Under the pieces are notes generated by a model. It was not told the DNA's origin, made no database searches, and worked only from the letters and a program-made list of their open reading frames with translations. From Methylobacterium amylolyticum (lineage in GTDB: Bacteria; Pseudomonadota; Alphaproteobacteria; Rhizobiales; Beijerinckiaceae): a stretch of DNA of 49,402 nt. Every line of letters starts with the position of its first letter. Position 1 is the stretch's first letter. The translations under genes were made by a program, and so were the position numbers. The stretch spans positions 1 through 49,402 of the forward strand of contig NZ_JAUYZI010000034.1 of assembly GCF_030700245.1 (NCBI RefSeq). Reading direction: 5' to 3'. Positions 18,012 through 25,795 of the stretch are shown here, one piece after another.

Positions 18012-18866
18012 GTGACCTACCTGTTCCAGATCCTCAACGGCATCGGCCTGGGGATGCTCTACTTCCTGCTCGCGGTGGGATTGAGCGTCATCTTCGGGCT
18101 GTTGCAGTTCGTGAACTTCGCGCACGGGGCCTTCTACATGCTGGGCGCCTATCTCGCCTACGAGATGGTCGGGCGCGGGGTGAGCTTCTGGCTGGCGCTC
18201 CCGCTCGCCTGCCTGGCGGTGGCGGCGCTCGCCGCGCTCACCGAGGCGGCGCTGCTGCGCCGGATCTACGCCCAGGCGCACACCTTCCACATCCTGGCCA
18301 CCGTCGGCCTCGCGCTGGCGGTGCAGGAGATCGTGATCATCGTCTGGGGACCGATCGGCGGCAACCTGCCCCCGCCCGACAGCCTGTCCGGCGTCGTGAT
18401 CCTCGGCGATTTCGTCTACCCCGAGTACCGGCTGTTCGTGATCGCGCTCACGGCGATCCTCGCCGCCGGCCTGTGGTGGCTCCTGGAGGGCACGCGGCTC
18501 GGGGCGATCGTGCGCGCCGGCTCCGAGTCGCCCGAGGACATGGCGCTGCTGGGCTACGACACCCGGCGCATCAACACCGCGGTGTTCGGGCTCGGCGCCG
18601 GGCTCGCGGGCCTCGCGGGCGCGCTCGCCGCGCCGATCCGCGGGGTCGACCCGTTCATGAGCGTCGAGGCGCTGAGCGTCGCCTTCGTGGTCGTGGTGAT
18701 CGGCGGGATGGGCAGCTACGTCGGCGCGCTGGCGGCGGGGATCGCGGTCGGCGTCGCCCAGAGCCTGATGACGACGCTCTGGCCCGAGGGGGCGCGGCTG
18801 ATGATCTATCTCGGCATGGCGGCGGTCATCGTCATGCGGCCCCGCGGCCTGTTCGGACGCGCGTGA
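18012..18866 (+). CDS. livH: Branched-chain amino acid-type ABC transporter permease (LivH family)
   Basis: Inner-membrane permease of 284 residues with about eight hydrophobic segments. Typical LivH features are QILNGIGLGMLYFLLAVGLS at the N-terminus, LLQFVNFAHGAFYMLGAYL, and the coupling-loop region around RAGSESPEDMALLGYDTRRI that contacts the ATPase. The GTG at 18012 gives the standard N-terminal length. It lies 40 bp after the binding-protein gene and 11 bp before livM, as expected for one operon. Together with LivM it would form the transmembrane channel. Substrate follows that of the binding protein and is unknown. Confidence 0.93.
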   Translation: MTYLFQILNGIGLGMLYFLLAVGLSVIFGLLQFVNFAHGAFYMLGAYLAYEMVGRGVSFWLALPLACLAVAALAALTEAALLRRIYAQAHTFHILATVGLALAVQEIVIIVWGPIGGNLPPPDSLSGVVILGDFVYPEYRLFVIALTAILAAGLWWLLEGTRLGAIVRAGSESPEDMALLGYDTRRINTAVFGLGAGLAGLAGALAAPIRGVDPFMSVEALSVAFVVVVIGGMGSYVGALAAGIAVGVAQSLMTTLWPEGARLMIYLGMAAVIVMRPRGLFGRA

Positions 18867-18877
18867 GGGAGGCCGCG

Positions 18878-19870
18878 ATGACCCGCCTGCTCGAACGCCC
18901 GCTCGTTCACTTCGCGCTCGCCGCCGCCACCGTGCTGGTGCTGCCGCTCGTCCTGCGCTCGGGCACGCTCGCCAGCGAGATCCTGATCTACGGGCTCGCC
19001 GCCGCCGCCTGCAACCTGCTGCTCGGCTACACCGGGCTCCTGTCTTTCGGGCAGGGCATCTTCTTCGGGCTCGGCAGCTACGCGGCCGGGCTCCTGCTGC
19101 TGCGGACCGGCTGGCCCGCCCTCGCGGTGCTGCCGGCCGTCGCCGTCGTGGGCGCGGCGACCGCGACCGCGGTCGGCTGGCTGTCGATCCGGCGGCAGGG
19201 CGTCTACTTCGTGATGCTGACGCTCGCCTTCTCGCAACTGTTCTACTTCCTGGCCTACACGTTCAGCGACCTGACCGGGGGCGACAACGGCCTGCTCAAC
19301 GTGCCGCGCCCGATGGTCGGCGGGAAGCCGCTCAGCGATCCGTGGGCCTACTACGCCTACGTGGCCGTGCTCTTCCTCGCCCTGTTCGCCGCCCTCCAGC
19401 GCGTGGCGCTCTCGACCTTCGGCCGCACCCTGCTCGCGATCCGCGACAACGAGGCCCGGGCCAGCGCGATCGGCTTCCCCGTGCGCGCCTTCAAGGTCGC
19501 GGCCTTCGCGATCTCGGGGGCGGTGACGGCGCTGGCGGGCGCCCTGCACGCCATGCTGATCGGCGTCGCCCCGCTCTCCAACATCGAGTACCACACCAGC
19601 GAGACGCTGCTGATCATGACGATCATCGGCGGCGCCGCGAACCTGTTCGCCTCGGTGCTCGGGGCGGCCTTCTACCTCATCGCGGGCGACCTCCTCTCGG
19701 CGATCTGGCCGCGCTGGCTGCTGCTGCTCGGCGTCCTGCTCGTCGCCATCGCCCTGTTCATGCAGCGCGGGCTGTGGGGGCTGATCGAGCGCGCGGCCGC
19801 GCTCGCGACGCGGGGGGGAGCCGGACGGTCCCCGGACGAGCGCGCCGCGCCGGAGGAGAGCCGCCCGTGA
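18878..19870 (+). CDS. livM: Branched-chain amino acid-type ABC transporter permease (LivM family)
   Basis: Second inner-membrane permease, 330 residues, with about nine to ten hydrophobic segments. Characteristic parts are YGLAAAACNLLLGYTGLLSF, GQGIFFGLGSYAAGLL, and the coupling loop LLAIRDNEARASAIGFPVRA. The ATG at 18878 is preceded by GAGGGAGG; a GTG at 18863, overlapping the livH stop, is in frame but would add only five residues. The C-terminal tail (after LIERAAALA) is charged, Arg/Glu-rich and not conserved. The stop overlaps the GTG start of livG by four bases, a sign of coupled translation. Confidence 0.93.
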   Translation: MTRLLERPLVHFALAAATVLVLPLVLRSGTLASEILIYGLAAAACNLLLGYTGLLSFGQGIFFGLGSYAAGLLLLRTGWPALAVLPAVAVVGAATATAVGWLSIRRQGVYFVMLTLAFSQLFYFLAYTFSDLTGGDNGLLNVPRPMVGGKPLSDPWAYYAYVAVLFLALFAALQRVALSTFGRTLLAIRDNEARASAIGFPVRAFKVAAFAISGAVTALAGALHAMLIGVAPLSNIEYHTSETLLIMTIIGGAANLFASVLGAAFYLIAGDLLSAIWPRWLLLLGVLLVAIALFMQRGLWGLIERAAALATRGGAGRSPDERAAPEESRP

Positions 19871-20673
19871 CCGCCGCCGCCCCCGCCGCCCCCGTCGCCG
19901 AGCCCGCCCCCGAGGCAGCCCTCTCCGCCGACGGCCTCGGCGTGCGCTACGGCAGCTTCGTCGCGCTGAAGGACGTGACCCTGCGGGTGCGCGCGAACAG
20001 CGTCCACGCGATCATCGGGCCGAACGGGGCGGGCAAGACCACCCTGTTCCACGCGCTGACCGGCCGCGTCCGCCCGGCGAGCGGGCGCATCGCCCTGAAC
20101 GGCCGGGACATCACCCGCACCCGGGACGACGACCGGGTGCGCCTCGGCCTCGCCCGCTCGTTCCAGGTGACGAGCCTGTTCGCGACCTTGAGCGTGCGCG
20201 AGAACCTGCGGCTGGCCGCGCAGGGGCGCACGCCCTGGTCGGCGCTCGCTCCCTGGCGCCGGGTGCCGGAGCGCGACGCGGCCCAGGAGACCGCGGACGC
20301 GCTCCTGCGCCGCCTCGACCTCGCGGGCGTCGCCGGGCGGGCGGCGGGCGAACTCTCGCACGGGCAGCAGCGGCGCCTCGAAGTCGGCATGGCGATGGCG
20401 GCCAAGCCGAGGGTGATCCTCCTCGACGAGCCGACCTCGGGGATGGGCACCGACGATATCGGGGCGATGACCGGCCTGATCCGCGATCTCGGCCGCGACC
20501 ACACCGTGCTGTTCATCGAGCACAACATGGGCATCGTGATGAACATCAGCGACACCGTCACGGTGATGCGCGCGGGCCAGGTGCTGGTCGAGGGCGCGCC
20601 CGCCGCCGTGCGCGACGATCCCGAAGTGCGCCGCGCCTATCTCGGCAACATGATCACGGGAGACCTGCGATGA
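19867..20673 (+). CDS. livG: Branched-chain amino acid-type ABC transporter ATP-binding protein (LivG family)
   Basis: Cytoplasmic ATPase of 268 residues. Walker A IIGPNGAGKTTLFHALTG, the LivG-type long insert after QVTSLFATLSVRENLRLA, signature LSHGQQRRLEVGMAM, Walker B VILLDEPTSGM, and the switch His in FIEHNMGIV are all there. The GTG at 19867 overlaps the livM stop (GTGA). The first twenty or so residues are an Ala/Pro/Glu-rich extension (TAAAPAAPVAEPAPE) not usual in the family; a later start is not evident. It pairs with LivF to power the importer. The helical-domain LSHGQ variant in place of LSGGQ is common in LivG proteins. Confidence 0.93.
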   Translation: MTAAAPAAPVAEPAPEAALSADGLGVRYGSFVALKDVTLRVRANSVHAIIGPNGAGKTTLFHALTGRVRPASGRIALNGRDITRTRDDDRVRLGLARSFQVTSLFATLSVRENLRLAAQGRTPWSALAPWRRVPERDAAQETADALLRRLDLAGVAGRAAGELSHGQQRRLEVGMAMAAKPRVILLDEPTSGMGTDDIGAMTGLIRDLGRDHTVLFIEHNMGIVMNISDTVTVMRAGQVLVEGAPAAVRDDPEVRRAYLGNMITGDLR

Positions 20674-21377
20674 GCGGGGGCCTGCGTCTCGACGACGTGC
20701 ACGGCTACTACGGCAAGAGCCACATCCTCCAGGGGGTGAGCCTGGAGGTGCGCGCGGGCGAGATCGTCTGCCTGCTCGGCCGCAACGGCGCGGGCAAGAC
20801 CTCGACCCTGCGCAGCGTCACCGGCCTGCTGCCCCCGCGCCGCGGCCGGGTGACCTTCGCTGGCACCGAGATCGCCGGCTGGGCGCCCCACCGCATCGCG
20901 CGCGCCGGCCTGTGCCTCGTCCCGGAGGATCGCGGCATCTTCGGCCTGCTCACCGTCGAGGAGAACCTCCGGATCGCGGTGCGGAAGGGCTCGCCCTGGG
21001 CGATCCGGGACGTCTACCGGATCTTCCCCCGCCTGGAGGAGCGGCGGCGCAACGGCGGCGCGCAGCTCTCGGGCGGCGAGCAGCAGATGCTCTCGATCGC
21101 CCGCGCGCTGCTCAACAACCCGAAGCTGCTGATGCTCGACGAGCCGGTCGAGGGCCTCGCCCCGGTCGTCGTCGAGGAGATCGTGGCGCAGATCCGGCTG
21201 ATCCGCGACGCGGGGGTTCCGATCCTGCTCGTGGAGCAGAACCTCGCGGTCTGCACGAGCCTCGCCGACCGGCACTACATCCTCGAACTCGGCCGGATCG
21301 CCTACCACGCCAGCGGGCCCGACTTCGCCCGCGACGAGGCCGCCCGCGACCGTTTCCTCGGCGTGAAGGCCCATTGA
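20670..21377 (+). CDS. livF: Branched-chain amino acid-type ABC transporter ATP-binding protein (LivF family)
   Basis: Second ATPase of the importer, 235 residues, the usual LivF length. Walker A LLGRNGAGKTSTLRSVTG, signature LSGGEQQMLSIARAL, Walker B LLMLDEPVEGL and the switch region LLVEQNLAV are intact. Family hallmarks LVPEDRGIFGLLTVEENL and GLAPVVVEEI are present. The ATG at 20670 overlaps the livG stop by four bases (ATGA), so livM, livG and livF are translationally linked. The gene is followed 14 bp later by a GntR regulator on the same strand. Confidence 0.94.
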   Translation: MSGGLRLDDVHGYYGKSHILQGVSLEVRAGEIVCLLGRNGAGKTSTLRSVTGLLPPRRGRVTFAGTEIAGWAPHRIARAGLCLVPEDRGIFGLLTVEENLRIAVRKGSPWAIRDVYRIFPRLEERRRNGGAQLSGGEQQMLSIARALLNNPKLLMLDEPVEGLAPVVVEEIVAQIRLIRDAGVPILLVEQNLAVCTSLADRHYILELGRIAYHASGPDFARDEAARDRFLGVKAH

Positions 21378-21391
21378 GCTCCGGCCCCGCC

Positions 21392-22162
21392 ATGCCCGAC
21401 GGAGCCGCCGAGATCCCCGCGCCGGCCGGGCGGCGGGTCAAGCGCTCGGACCAGATCGCCGAGGAACTCTGCCGCCGCATCGCCCGCGAGCGGATGGAGC
21501 CGGGCCAGAGGCTGCCGAACGAGCAGACCCTGATGCAGCATTACGGCTGCTCCAAGGGGACGATCCGGGAGGCGCTGAAGGCCCTGGAGGTGCAGGGTCT
21601 GGTGACGATGCGGCCCGGCCCGAACGGCGGCGCCGAGATCCGGCCGATCTCGGTCGAGGCGGCCGCGATGCAGGTGCGCCGCTACCTGCATTTCCACCGG
21701 CTCGACTTCGCCCAGGTCTACGCCGTGCGCCGGAACCTCGAAGTCGCCCTCGGCGTCGAGGTCGTCGGCCGCCTCGACGCCGCCGCGCTGCGGGGGCTGG
21801 AGGAAAACATCCGGGCCTGCGAGGCCGCCTTCGCCGCCGGCGAGCACGCCCGCGGGCGCAGCCTCGAACTGAGCTTCCACGACCTGCTCTGCGACGCGAG
21901 CGACAACGCGCTGCTCGCCTTCACCTGCCGCTTCATCAACAGCCTGCTGCGCGACCTCGTCGAGTTCCGCGGCGGCAGCGCCTCGGAATACGCGGCCTTC
22001 GGCGCGCACAACCTCGACAGCCACCGCCGGCTGGTCGCGGCGTTCCGGGCGGAGGATGCCGAGGCGGCCGGGCGCGTGATGCGGGAGCACATGTGCTGCG
22101 CGGAGGCCTACATGCGCCGCCTCGACGCCGCGTTCCGCCGCGACCTGCTCAGCGGCCGGTGA
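21392..22162 (+). CDS. GntR family transcriptional regulator (FadR/FCD type)
   Basis: A 256-residue regulator. Residues about 15-85 hold the winged helix-turn-helix (RLPNEQTLMQHYGCSKGTIR then EALKALEVQGLVTMRPGPNG); the rest is an FCD helical domain with ligand/metal-type positions (SFHDLLCDASDN; HNLDSHRRLVAAF). The ATG at 21392 was chosen; a TTG overlapping the livF stop (21374) is in frame, and neither has a strong ribosome-binding site. Being the last gene of the Liv-type operon, it likely controls that operon in response to the transported compound. The tandem repeat at 16698-16729 is a candidate site. Two extra Cys (HMCCAEAY) near the C-terminus are unusual but of unknown meaning. Confidence 0.92.
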   Translation: MPDGAAEIPAPAGRRVKRSDQIAEELCRRIARERMEPGQRLPNEQTLMQHYGCSKGTIREALKALEVQGLVTMRPGPNGGAEIRPISVEAAAMQVRRYLHFHRLDFAQVYAVRRNLEVALGVEVVGRLDAAALRGLEENIRACEAAFAAGEHARGRSLELSFHDLLCDASDNALLAFTCRFINSLLRDLVEFRGGSASEYAAFGAHNLDSHRRLVAAFRAEDAEAAGRVMREHMCCAEAYMRRLDAAFRRDLLSGR

Positions 22163-22323
22163 CCGGTCGGGCGCGTGCGCGGCACGGAGCGTTCACGATC
22201 GCCGCGCGAAAGCTGGGGCCGGACGGGGCGCGAACGGCCCGGAGGCCGGCCGCCTTAACAAAGTCATCACGCGGGTCGTGAAACGTGGGCCGCACGCGCC
22301 AGCCCTCTGTAAGATGTCCGGTC

Positions 22324-23700
22324 ATGTCCGAACCGCTCCCACCCCGGCCCCCGCGCCCGTACGGCGACCCGCGCACCGCATCCCTGTGGCTGCTGCTGGT
22401 GGGGCGCGCGGAAGTGCGGCGGCACTGGCACCTCCTCGTCGCCGCCGGCGCGGTCTCCGCTGCGCTCGGCGTGCTGGTGCTGATCGATTCCCTGGACGGG
22501 GCGCTGCACGTCCCGGACCGCTGGTTCGGGCTCCTCCTCCTGATCGAGGGCGTGGGCACGCTCGTCGTCGGCATGACCGCGCTCGGGACCGCCCGCCGCC
22601 TGCGGATCCTCAAGGGCCTCGTGCTGACGGTGATGGCCGTGCTGATCGTGGCGTCCACGCGCCACAGCGCCTTCCTGCTCGCCATGATCTTCGGCACCGC
22701 GTTCCTCGTCGACGGCGCGGTCCGGATCGTCATCGCGAGCCTGCTGAAGTTCTCCGGATGGCGGATCTCGGTGGCGCTGGGAGCGCTCGGCGTCGCGTTC
22801 GGCCTGTTCCACCTCCAGCCCTGGCCGACGTGGTACGCGGGCACGGTCGGCTACTGCATCGGGATGTTCCTCATCCTCAACGGGGCGCGGTTCGCGCTGG
22901 CCGGCGTGGTCGCGCGGCGCATGGCGCCCGATCCGTCGTCCTCGTCCGCGCCGGCCGCGTCGGGCCCCGACGCGCTGACGGTGCGCGTCTGGACTCCGAC
23001 CGGGCGCGCCACGACCCCGGCCCGGCAGCGGCTCGTGCGCCGCTACGTCGCCTCCGTCGACACGCGCGGCGTGTTCTCCACCGGGCACGCGGCCCTGGAG
23101 CACGGGGACGACCTCTATCTCAGCCACTACCCGGCGGTGGAGATCGACCGGTCGCCCGCCAACCTGCGCGCCAGCCTCCGGGCCGGACCCGAGAACGACG
23201 TGCCGGGCCGGTTCCTGCCCTCCTACGCGGCCGAGGCGGCGGACTGGTGCGAGGCGACCGTCTCGGTCCGGCTGACCGGCATCGACGCCGCCCGGCTCCG
23301 GACGTTCTGGGCGGCCTACAGCCGCGACACCACCTACAACTTCATCAGCCGCAACTGCTCGACGACCGTGGCGAGCGCGCTCGACGCGGCGGTAGAGGGC
23401 GCCTTCGCCCGCACCGGGCATCCCTGGCGGCGCCTCGCCCGGGCCCTGACCACCCCCGAGTTCTGGGCCGCGGCCCTCCTGCGCAACGGTGCCGCCGCCA
23501 TGACGTGGACCCCGGGCCTCGTGCTCGACTACAGCCGCGCCCTGAGCGTGCTGCTCGACCCCGTCTCGCCGGTGCCCGGCATCGCGTGGAAGGGCGTCGG
23601 GCGCCGGTTCGTCCGCAACTGGCGGGCGGGGTCGCTGGCCGAGATGTACCGGATCGCCCGGCGCCGGCCCGCGCCGCGCGCGGAGCCGACCGAGGCCTGA
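22324..23700 (+). CDS. HdeD/DUF308-like membrane domain fused to a permuted papain-like domain
   Basis: A 458-residue two-part protein. Residues about 25-215 have six hydrophobic helices in the HdeD/DUF308 arrangement (LLLLIEGVGTLVVGM, FLLAMIFGTAFLVDGAVRIV, VGYCIGMFLILNGARFALA). After a Ser/Ala linker, residues about 230-458 form a soluble domain with His255 in FSTGHAALEHGDDLYLSHYP and Cys345 in TYNFISRNCSTTVASALDAA. His before Cys, the latter after an Asn and at a helix start, is the pattern of circularly permuted papain-like hydrolases or acyltransferases (DUF4105/Lnb, YiiX, LRAT relatives). That fold assignment is inference. The ATG at 22324 avoids a GTG-initiated 13-residue extension. It is monocistronic, after the Liv operon. 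Function unknown; an envelope lipid, lipoprotein or peptide substrate is possible. Confidence 0.72.
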   Translation: MSEPLPPRPPRPYGDPRTASLWLLLVGRAEVRRHWHLLVAAGAVSAALGVLVLIDSLDGALHVPDRWFGLLLLIEGVGTLVVGMTALGTARRLRILKGLVLTVMAVLIVASTRHSAFLLAMIFGTAFLVDGAVRIVIASLLKFSGWRISVALGALGVAFGLFHLQPWPTWYAGTVGYCIGMFLILNGARFALAGVVARRMAPDPSSSSAPAASGPDALTVRVWTPTGRATTPARQRLVRRYVASVDTRGVFSTGHAALEHGDDLYLSHYPAVEIDRSPANLRASLRAGPENDVPGRFLPSYAAEAADWCEATVSVRLTGIDAARLRTFWAAYSRDTTYNFISRNCSTTVASALDAAVEGAFARTGHPWRRLARALTTPEFWAAALLRNGAAAMTWTPGLVLDYSRALSVLLDPVSPVPGIAWKGVGRRFVRNWRAGSLAEMYRIARRRPAPRAEPTEA

Positions 23701-23757
23701 GGCGCCGCCGCTCCGGCCGGGACCGGCCGCGGCGCGACCGGTTACGGGCGCTCGGTG

Positions 23758-24969
23758 CTACGGGCGCCCGGCCGACAGGCCGGCGGCGATGGCCTGCATC
23801 ACCGCCAGGGTGTCGGTCTCGTCCTGCTCGGCGCCGTGGTCGCTGAGCTTCACGATGACGGTGCCGGTGTCGCGGTTGACGTAGACGTACTGCCCGTAGA
23901 CGCCGATCGCCGAGATGTCGGCGTCGTCGCCGCCCGGGGCGTGCCACCACTGGGCGGAGTACTGCCAGCCGTCGACCGCGTGGGGGGCCGGCGTCGAGAT
24001 CCGGGTGATCCAGCGGGCGGGGATGATGCGGGTGCCGCCCGCGCGGCCCTGGTCGGCCACGAGCAGCCCGAGGCGGGCGAAGTCCCGGGCGGTGGCGTTG
24101 ATGCAGCAGAACGCCTTCTCGACGCCGCCCGGCCGGTCGAGGTTCCAGGTCGCGTCGGCCTGGGCGCCCATCGGCTTCCAGATCTGGTCGGACAGGAGGT
24201 CCGCCAGCGGCCTGCCCTCGACCCGGGCCAGGATCAGGCCGAGCACCTCGGTGTCGATGCTGCGGTAGCGGCCCCGGCTGCCCGGCTTGAACGCGAGGTC
24301 GGCGTGGTCCCGGACGAAGGCGGTGATGTCGCGGGTGAGGTACATCCCGGCGGTGCCGGTCAGGGGCCGGCTGGGCTCGTAGTTCTCCGGCACCGCGATC
24401 CCGCTCGTCATGTCGAGGAGGTCGCGCACCGTGATCTGGCGGAAGACCGCGGCGTGGCGCAGGTCGGGCAGGAGGTCCGAGACCCGGTCGGTCTCCGACA
24501 GCCGGCCCCGCGCCACCGCCGCGCCGACGAGCAGAGACACGACGGATTTCGCCACCGACCACGACGGGAACAGCGTCGCCGGCCCGCGCCCAGGGCGATA
24601 CCACTCGTGGACCAGCGCGCCGTCCTGCACCACGAGGAACGCGTTGGTGCGCGTGGCCGCCAGCACCGTGTCGAGCGGCACCGTCCGGCCCTTCCAGTCG
24701 ACGCGGTCGGGGATCGGGCGCGGCCGGACGGGCAGGGGGCGGGCCTGCGCGGGCGCCTGCACGACCCGGCTCGGGAACCACCCTCCGACCGCGGACGGCT
24801 CGACGACCGCCAGGGCCGCGAGCGTCACGGGATCGGGCACGCCGATCAGCGCGGCGGCGGTCCAGGCGCAGCCCGCGGCCAGCGCGGCGCCGGCCGCCGT
24901 GCCCGCGATCCAGCGGCGCGCGGGCTTCGTGCGGAGCGACGGTTCGGGGATCGCGGGCGACAGGGACAT
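23758..24969 (-). CDS. Serine hydrolase, beta-lactamase/DD-peptidase family
   Basis: A 403-residue protein of the class C beta-lactamase-like fold. An N-terminal hydrophobic segment (ARRWIAGTAAGAALAAGCAW) is a signal or anchor. The nucleophile motif Ser138-x-x-Lys141 sits in FPSWSVAKSVVSLL, followed by the DLLDMTSGI segment; YRSIDTE is the likely Tyr-x-Ser/Asn motif, and SDHGAEQ near the C-terminus is the third box (HxG variant). This group includes esterases, D-aminopeptidases and 6-aminohexanoate-dimer-hydrolase-like enzymes; substrate not predictable. The ATG at 24969 was chosen; the frame is open upstream but Arg/Pro-rich without family character. It faces the SMR gene divergently across 151 bp holding a CCGGACC/GGTCCGG inverted repeat (24987-25017). 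Confidence 0.87.
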   Translation of the reverse strand: MSLSPAIPEPSLRTKPARRWIAGTAAGAALAAGCAWTAAALIGVPDPVTLAALAVVEPSAVGGWFPSRVVQAPAQARPLPVRPRPIPDRVDWKGRTVPLDTVLAATRTNAFLVVQDGALVHEWYRPGRGPATLFPSWSVAKSVVSLLVGAAVARGRLSETDRVSDLLPDLRHAAVFRQITVRDLLDMTSGIAVPENYEPSRPLTGTAGMYLTRDITAFVRDHADLAFKPGSRGRYRSIDTEVLGLILARVEGRPLADLLSDQIWKPMGAQADATWNLDRPGGVEKAFCCINATARDFARLGLLVADQGRAGGTRIIPARWITRISTPAPHAVDGWQYSAQWWHAPGGDDADISAIGVYGQYVYVNRDTGTVIVKLSDHGAEQDETDTLAVMQAIAAGLSAGRP

Positions 24970-25120
24970 GCCCGAGTGGTGTCGCGCCGGACCTTGAAGA
25001 TTCCCTTGACGGTCCGGATCCCGCGCGTCGCGGGGCGGCGCCGACGAAACGTTCATCCCTTTCGCGGCAAGGATCGGTCGACGACGGCGCGCGCGCCGCC
25101 CCGGGTGAGGACGTCCCGCC

Positions 25121-25447
25121 ATGAACCCCTTCCTGCTCCTCGGCCTCGCGATCGGCGCGGAGGTCACGGCCACGCTGGCGCTGAAGGCCGCGGACGGGTT
25201 CACGCGGCCGGGGCCGACCGTGATCGTCGCCCTGGGCTACGGCACCGCCCTGTGGCTGATGTCGACCAGCATGGACATGCTGCCGATCGGCGTCGTCTAC
25301 GCGATCTGGTCGGGCATCGGCATGGTCGGCGCGGCGCTCGGCGGCGCGTGGCTGTACGGGGAGCCGCTCAACGCCACCCTGCTGGCGGGGATCGCGGTCA
25401 TCGCGGTGGGCGTGACGATCCTCGCCGTCGGGCAGGGCCAGCACTGA
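25121..25447 (+). CDS. SMR family multidrug exporter (EmrE-like)
   Basis: A 108-residue protein with four membrane helices, the full length of the small multidrug resistance family. The essential Glu14 is in place (LAIGAEVTATLALK), as is the signature YAIWSGIGMVG in helix 3. The pattern is closer to EmrE-type exporters of quaternary cations than to the guanidinium exporters (SugE/Gdx), and it stands alone rather than as a paired heterodimer. It acts by proton antiport in the inner membrane. GTGAGGACG precedes the ATG at 25121. A guanidine riboswitch was looked for and not found. Confidence 0.93.
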   Translation: MNPFLLLGLAIGAEVTATLALKAADGFTRPGPTVIVALGYGTALWLMSTSMDMLPIGVVYAIWSGIGMVGAALGGAWLYGEPLNATLLAGIAVIAVGVTILAVGQGQH

Positions 25448-25466
25448 GCGCCCGGCCGGGGAGGGG

Positions 25467-25511
25467 TTGGCTGGGGAGGACTTGGCTGGGGACGGCTCGG
25501 CTGGGGACGGC
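25467..25511. repeat. 15-bp tandem repeat, three units
   Basis: TTGGCTGGGGAGGAC, TTGGCTGGGGACGGC and TCGGCTGGGGACGGC follow each other at 25467, 25482 and 25497. The array is non-coding, in the 178-bp gap between the SMR gene and the DUF5993-like gene. Units differ at one to three positions. Confidence 0.85.
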
Positions 25512-25625
25512 CGCCGCGCTGCGGGGCGCCGGCCGATCGGCTTAAGGCCGCGGTAAACCCGGCGGCGCTATGCCGGGACCGAACGCGGTCCCGGCACGGT
25601 CGGGTGCGGTCTCGAGGCGCCTCCC

Positions 25626-25781
25626 ATGATGGTTCTCCCGTTCGTCGGCTTCGCGGGCGCGGCCGGCGCCGTCCTGGCGGGGCGGCGCGGCCTCGCGCTG
25701 GGCCTGTGGGCGGTCTCGCTCGTCGGCACGCTCGCGCTCCTGGCCGCGCACGCGACCGACTCGCTCCGGCTCGACTTCTGA
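25626..25781 (+). CDS. Small membrane protein, DUF5993-like, partner of DsbB
   Basis: A 51-residue protein with two hydrophobic segments (VLPFVGFAGAAGAVLAG; LALGLWAVSLVGTLALLAAH) split by RRG and ending HATDSLRLDF. The turn, the WAVSL segment and the HATDSL ending fit the DUF5993 family as I recall it, small proteins encoded just before dsbB in many proteobacteria. The ATG at 25626 is followed directly by a second ATG (25629), either of which could be used. The stop is 14 bp before dsbB on the same strand, so they form an operon. Function unknown; a DsbB-complex subunit is plausible from gene order. Confidence 0.75.
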   Translation: MMVLPFVGFAGAAGAVLAGRRGLALGLWAVSLVGTLALLAAHATDSLRLDF

Positions 25782-25795
25782 CCGGAGCGCGCCCG

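Noticed and set aside
23701..23757. Rho-independent terminator between convergent genes
   Set aside because: Only short GC stems without a T-run are visible, so it cannot be told from ordinary GC-rich sequence.
24970..25120. Guanidine-II (mini-ykkC) riboswitch before the SMR gene
   Set aside because: One short hairpin with an ACGA loop can be drawn near 25081, but the second required hairpin has a wrong loop and no stem, and the protein is EmrE-like rather than Gdx-like.
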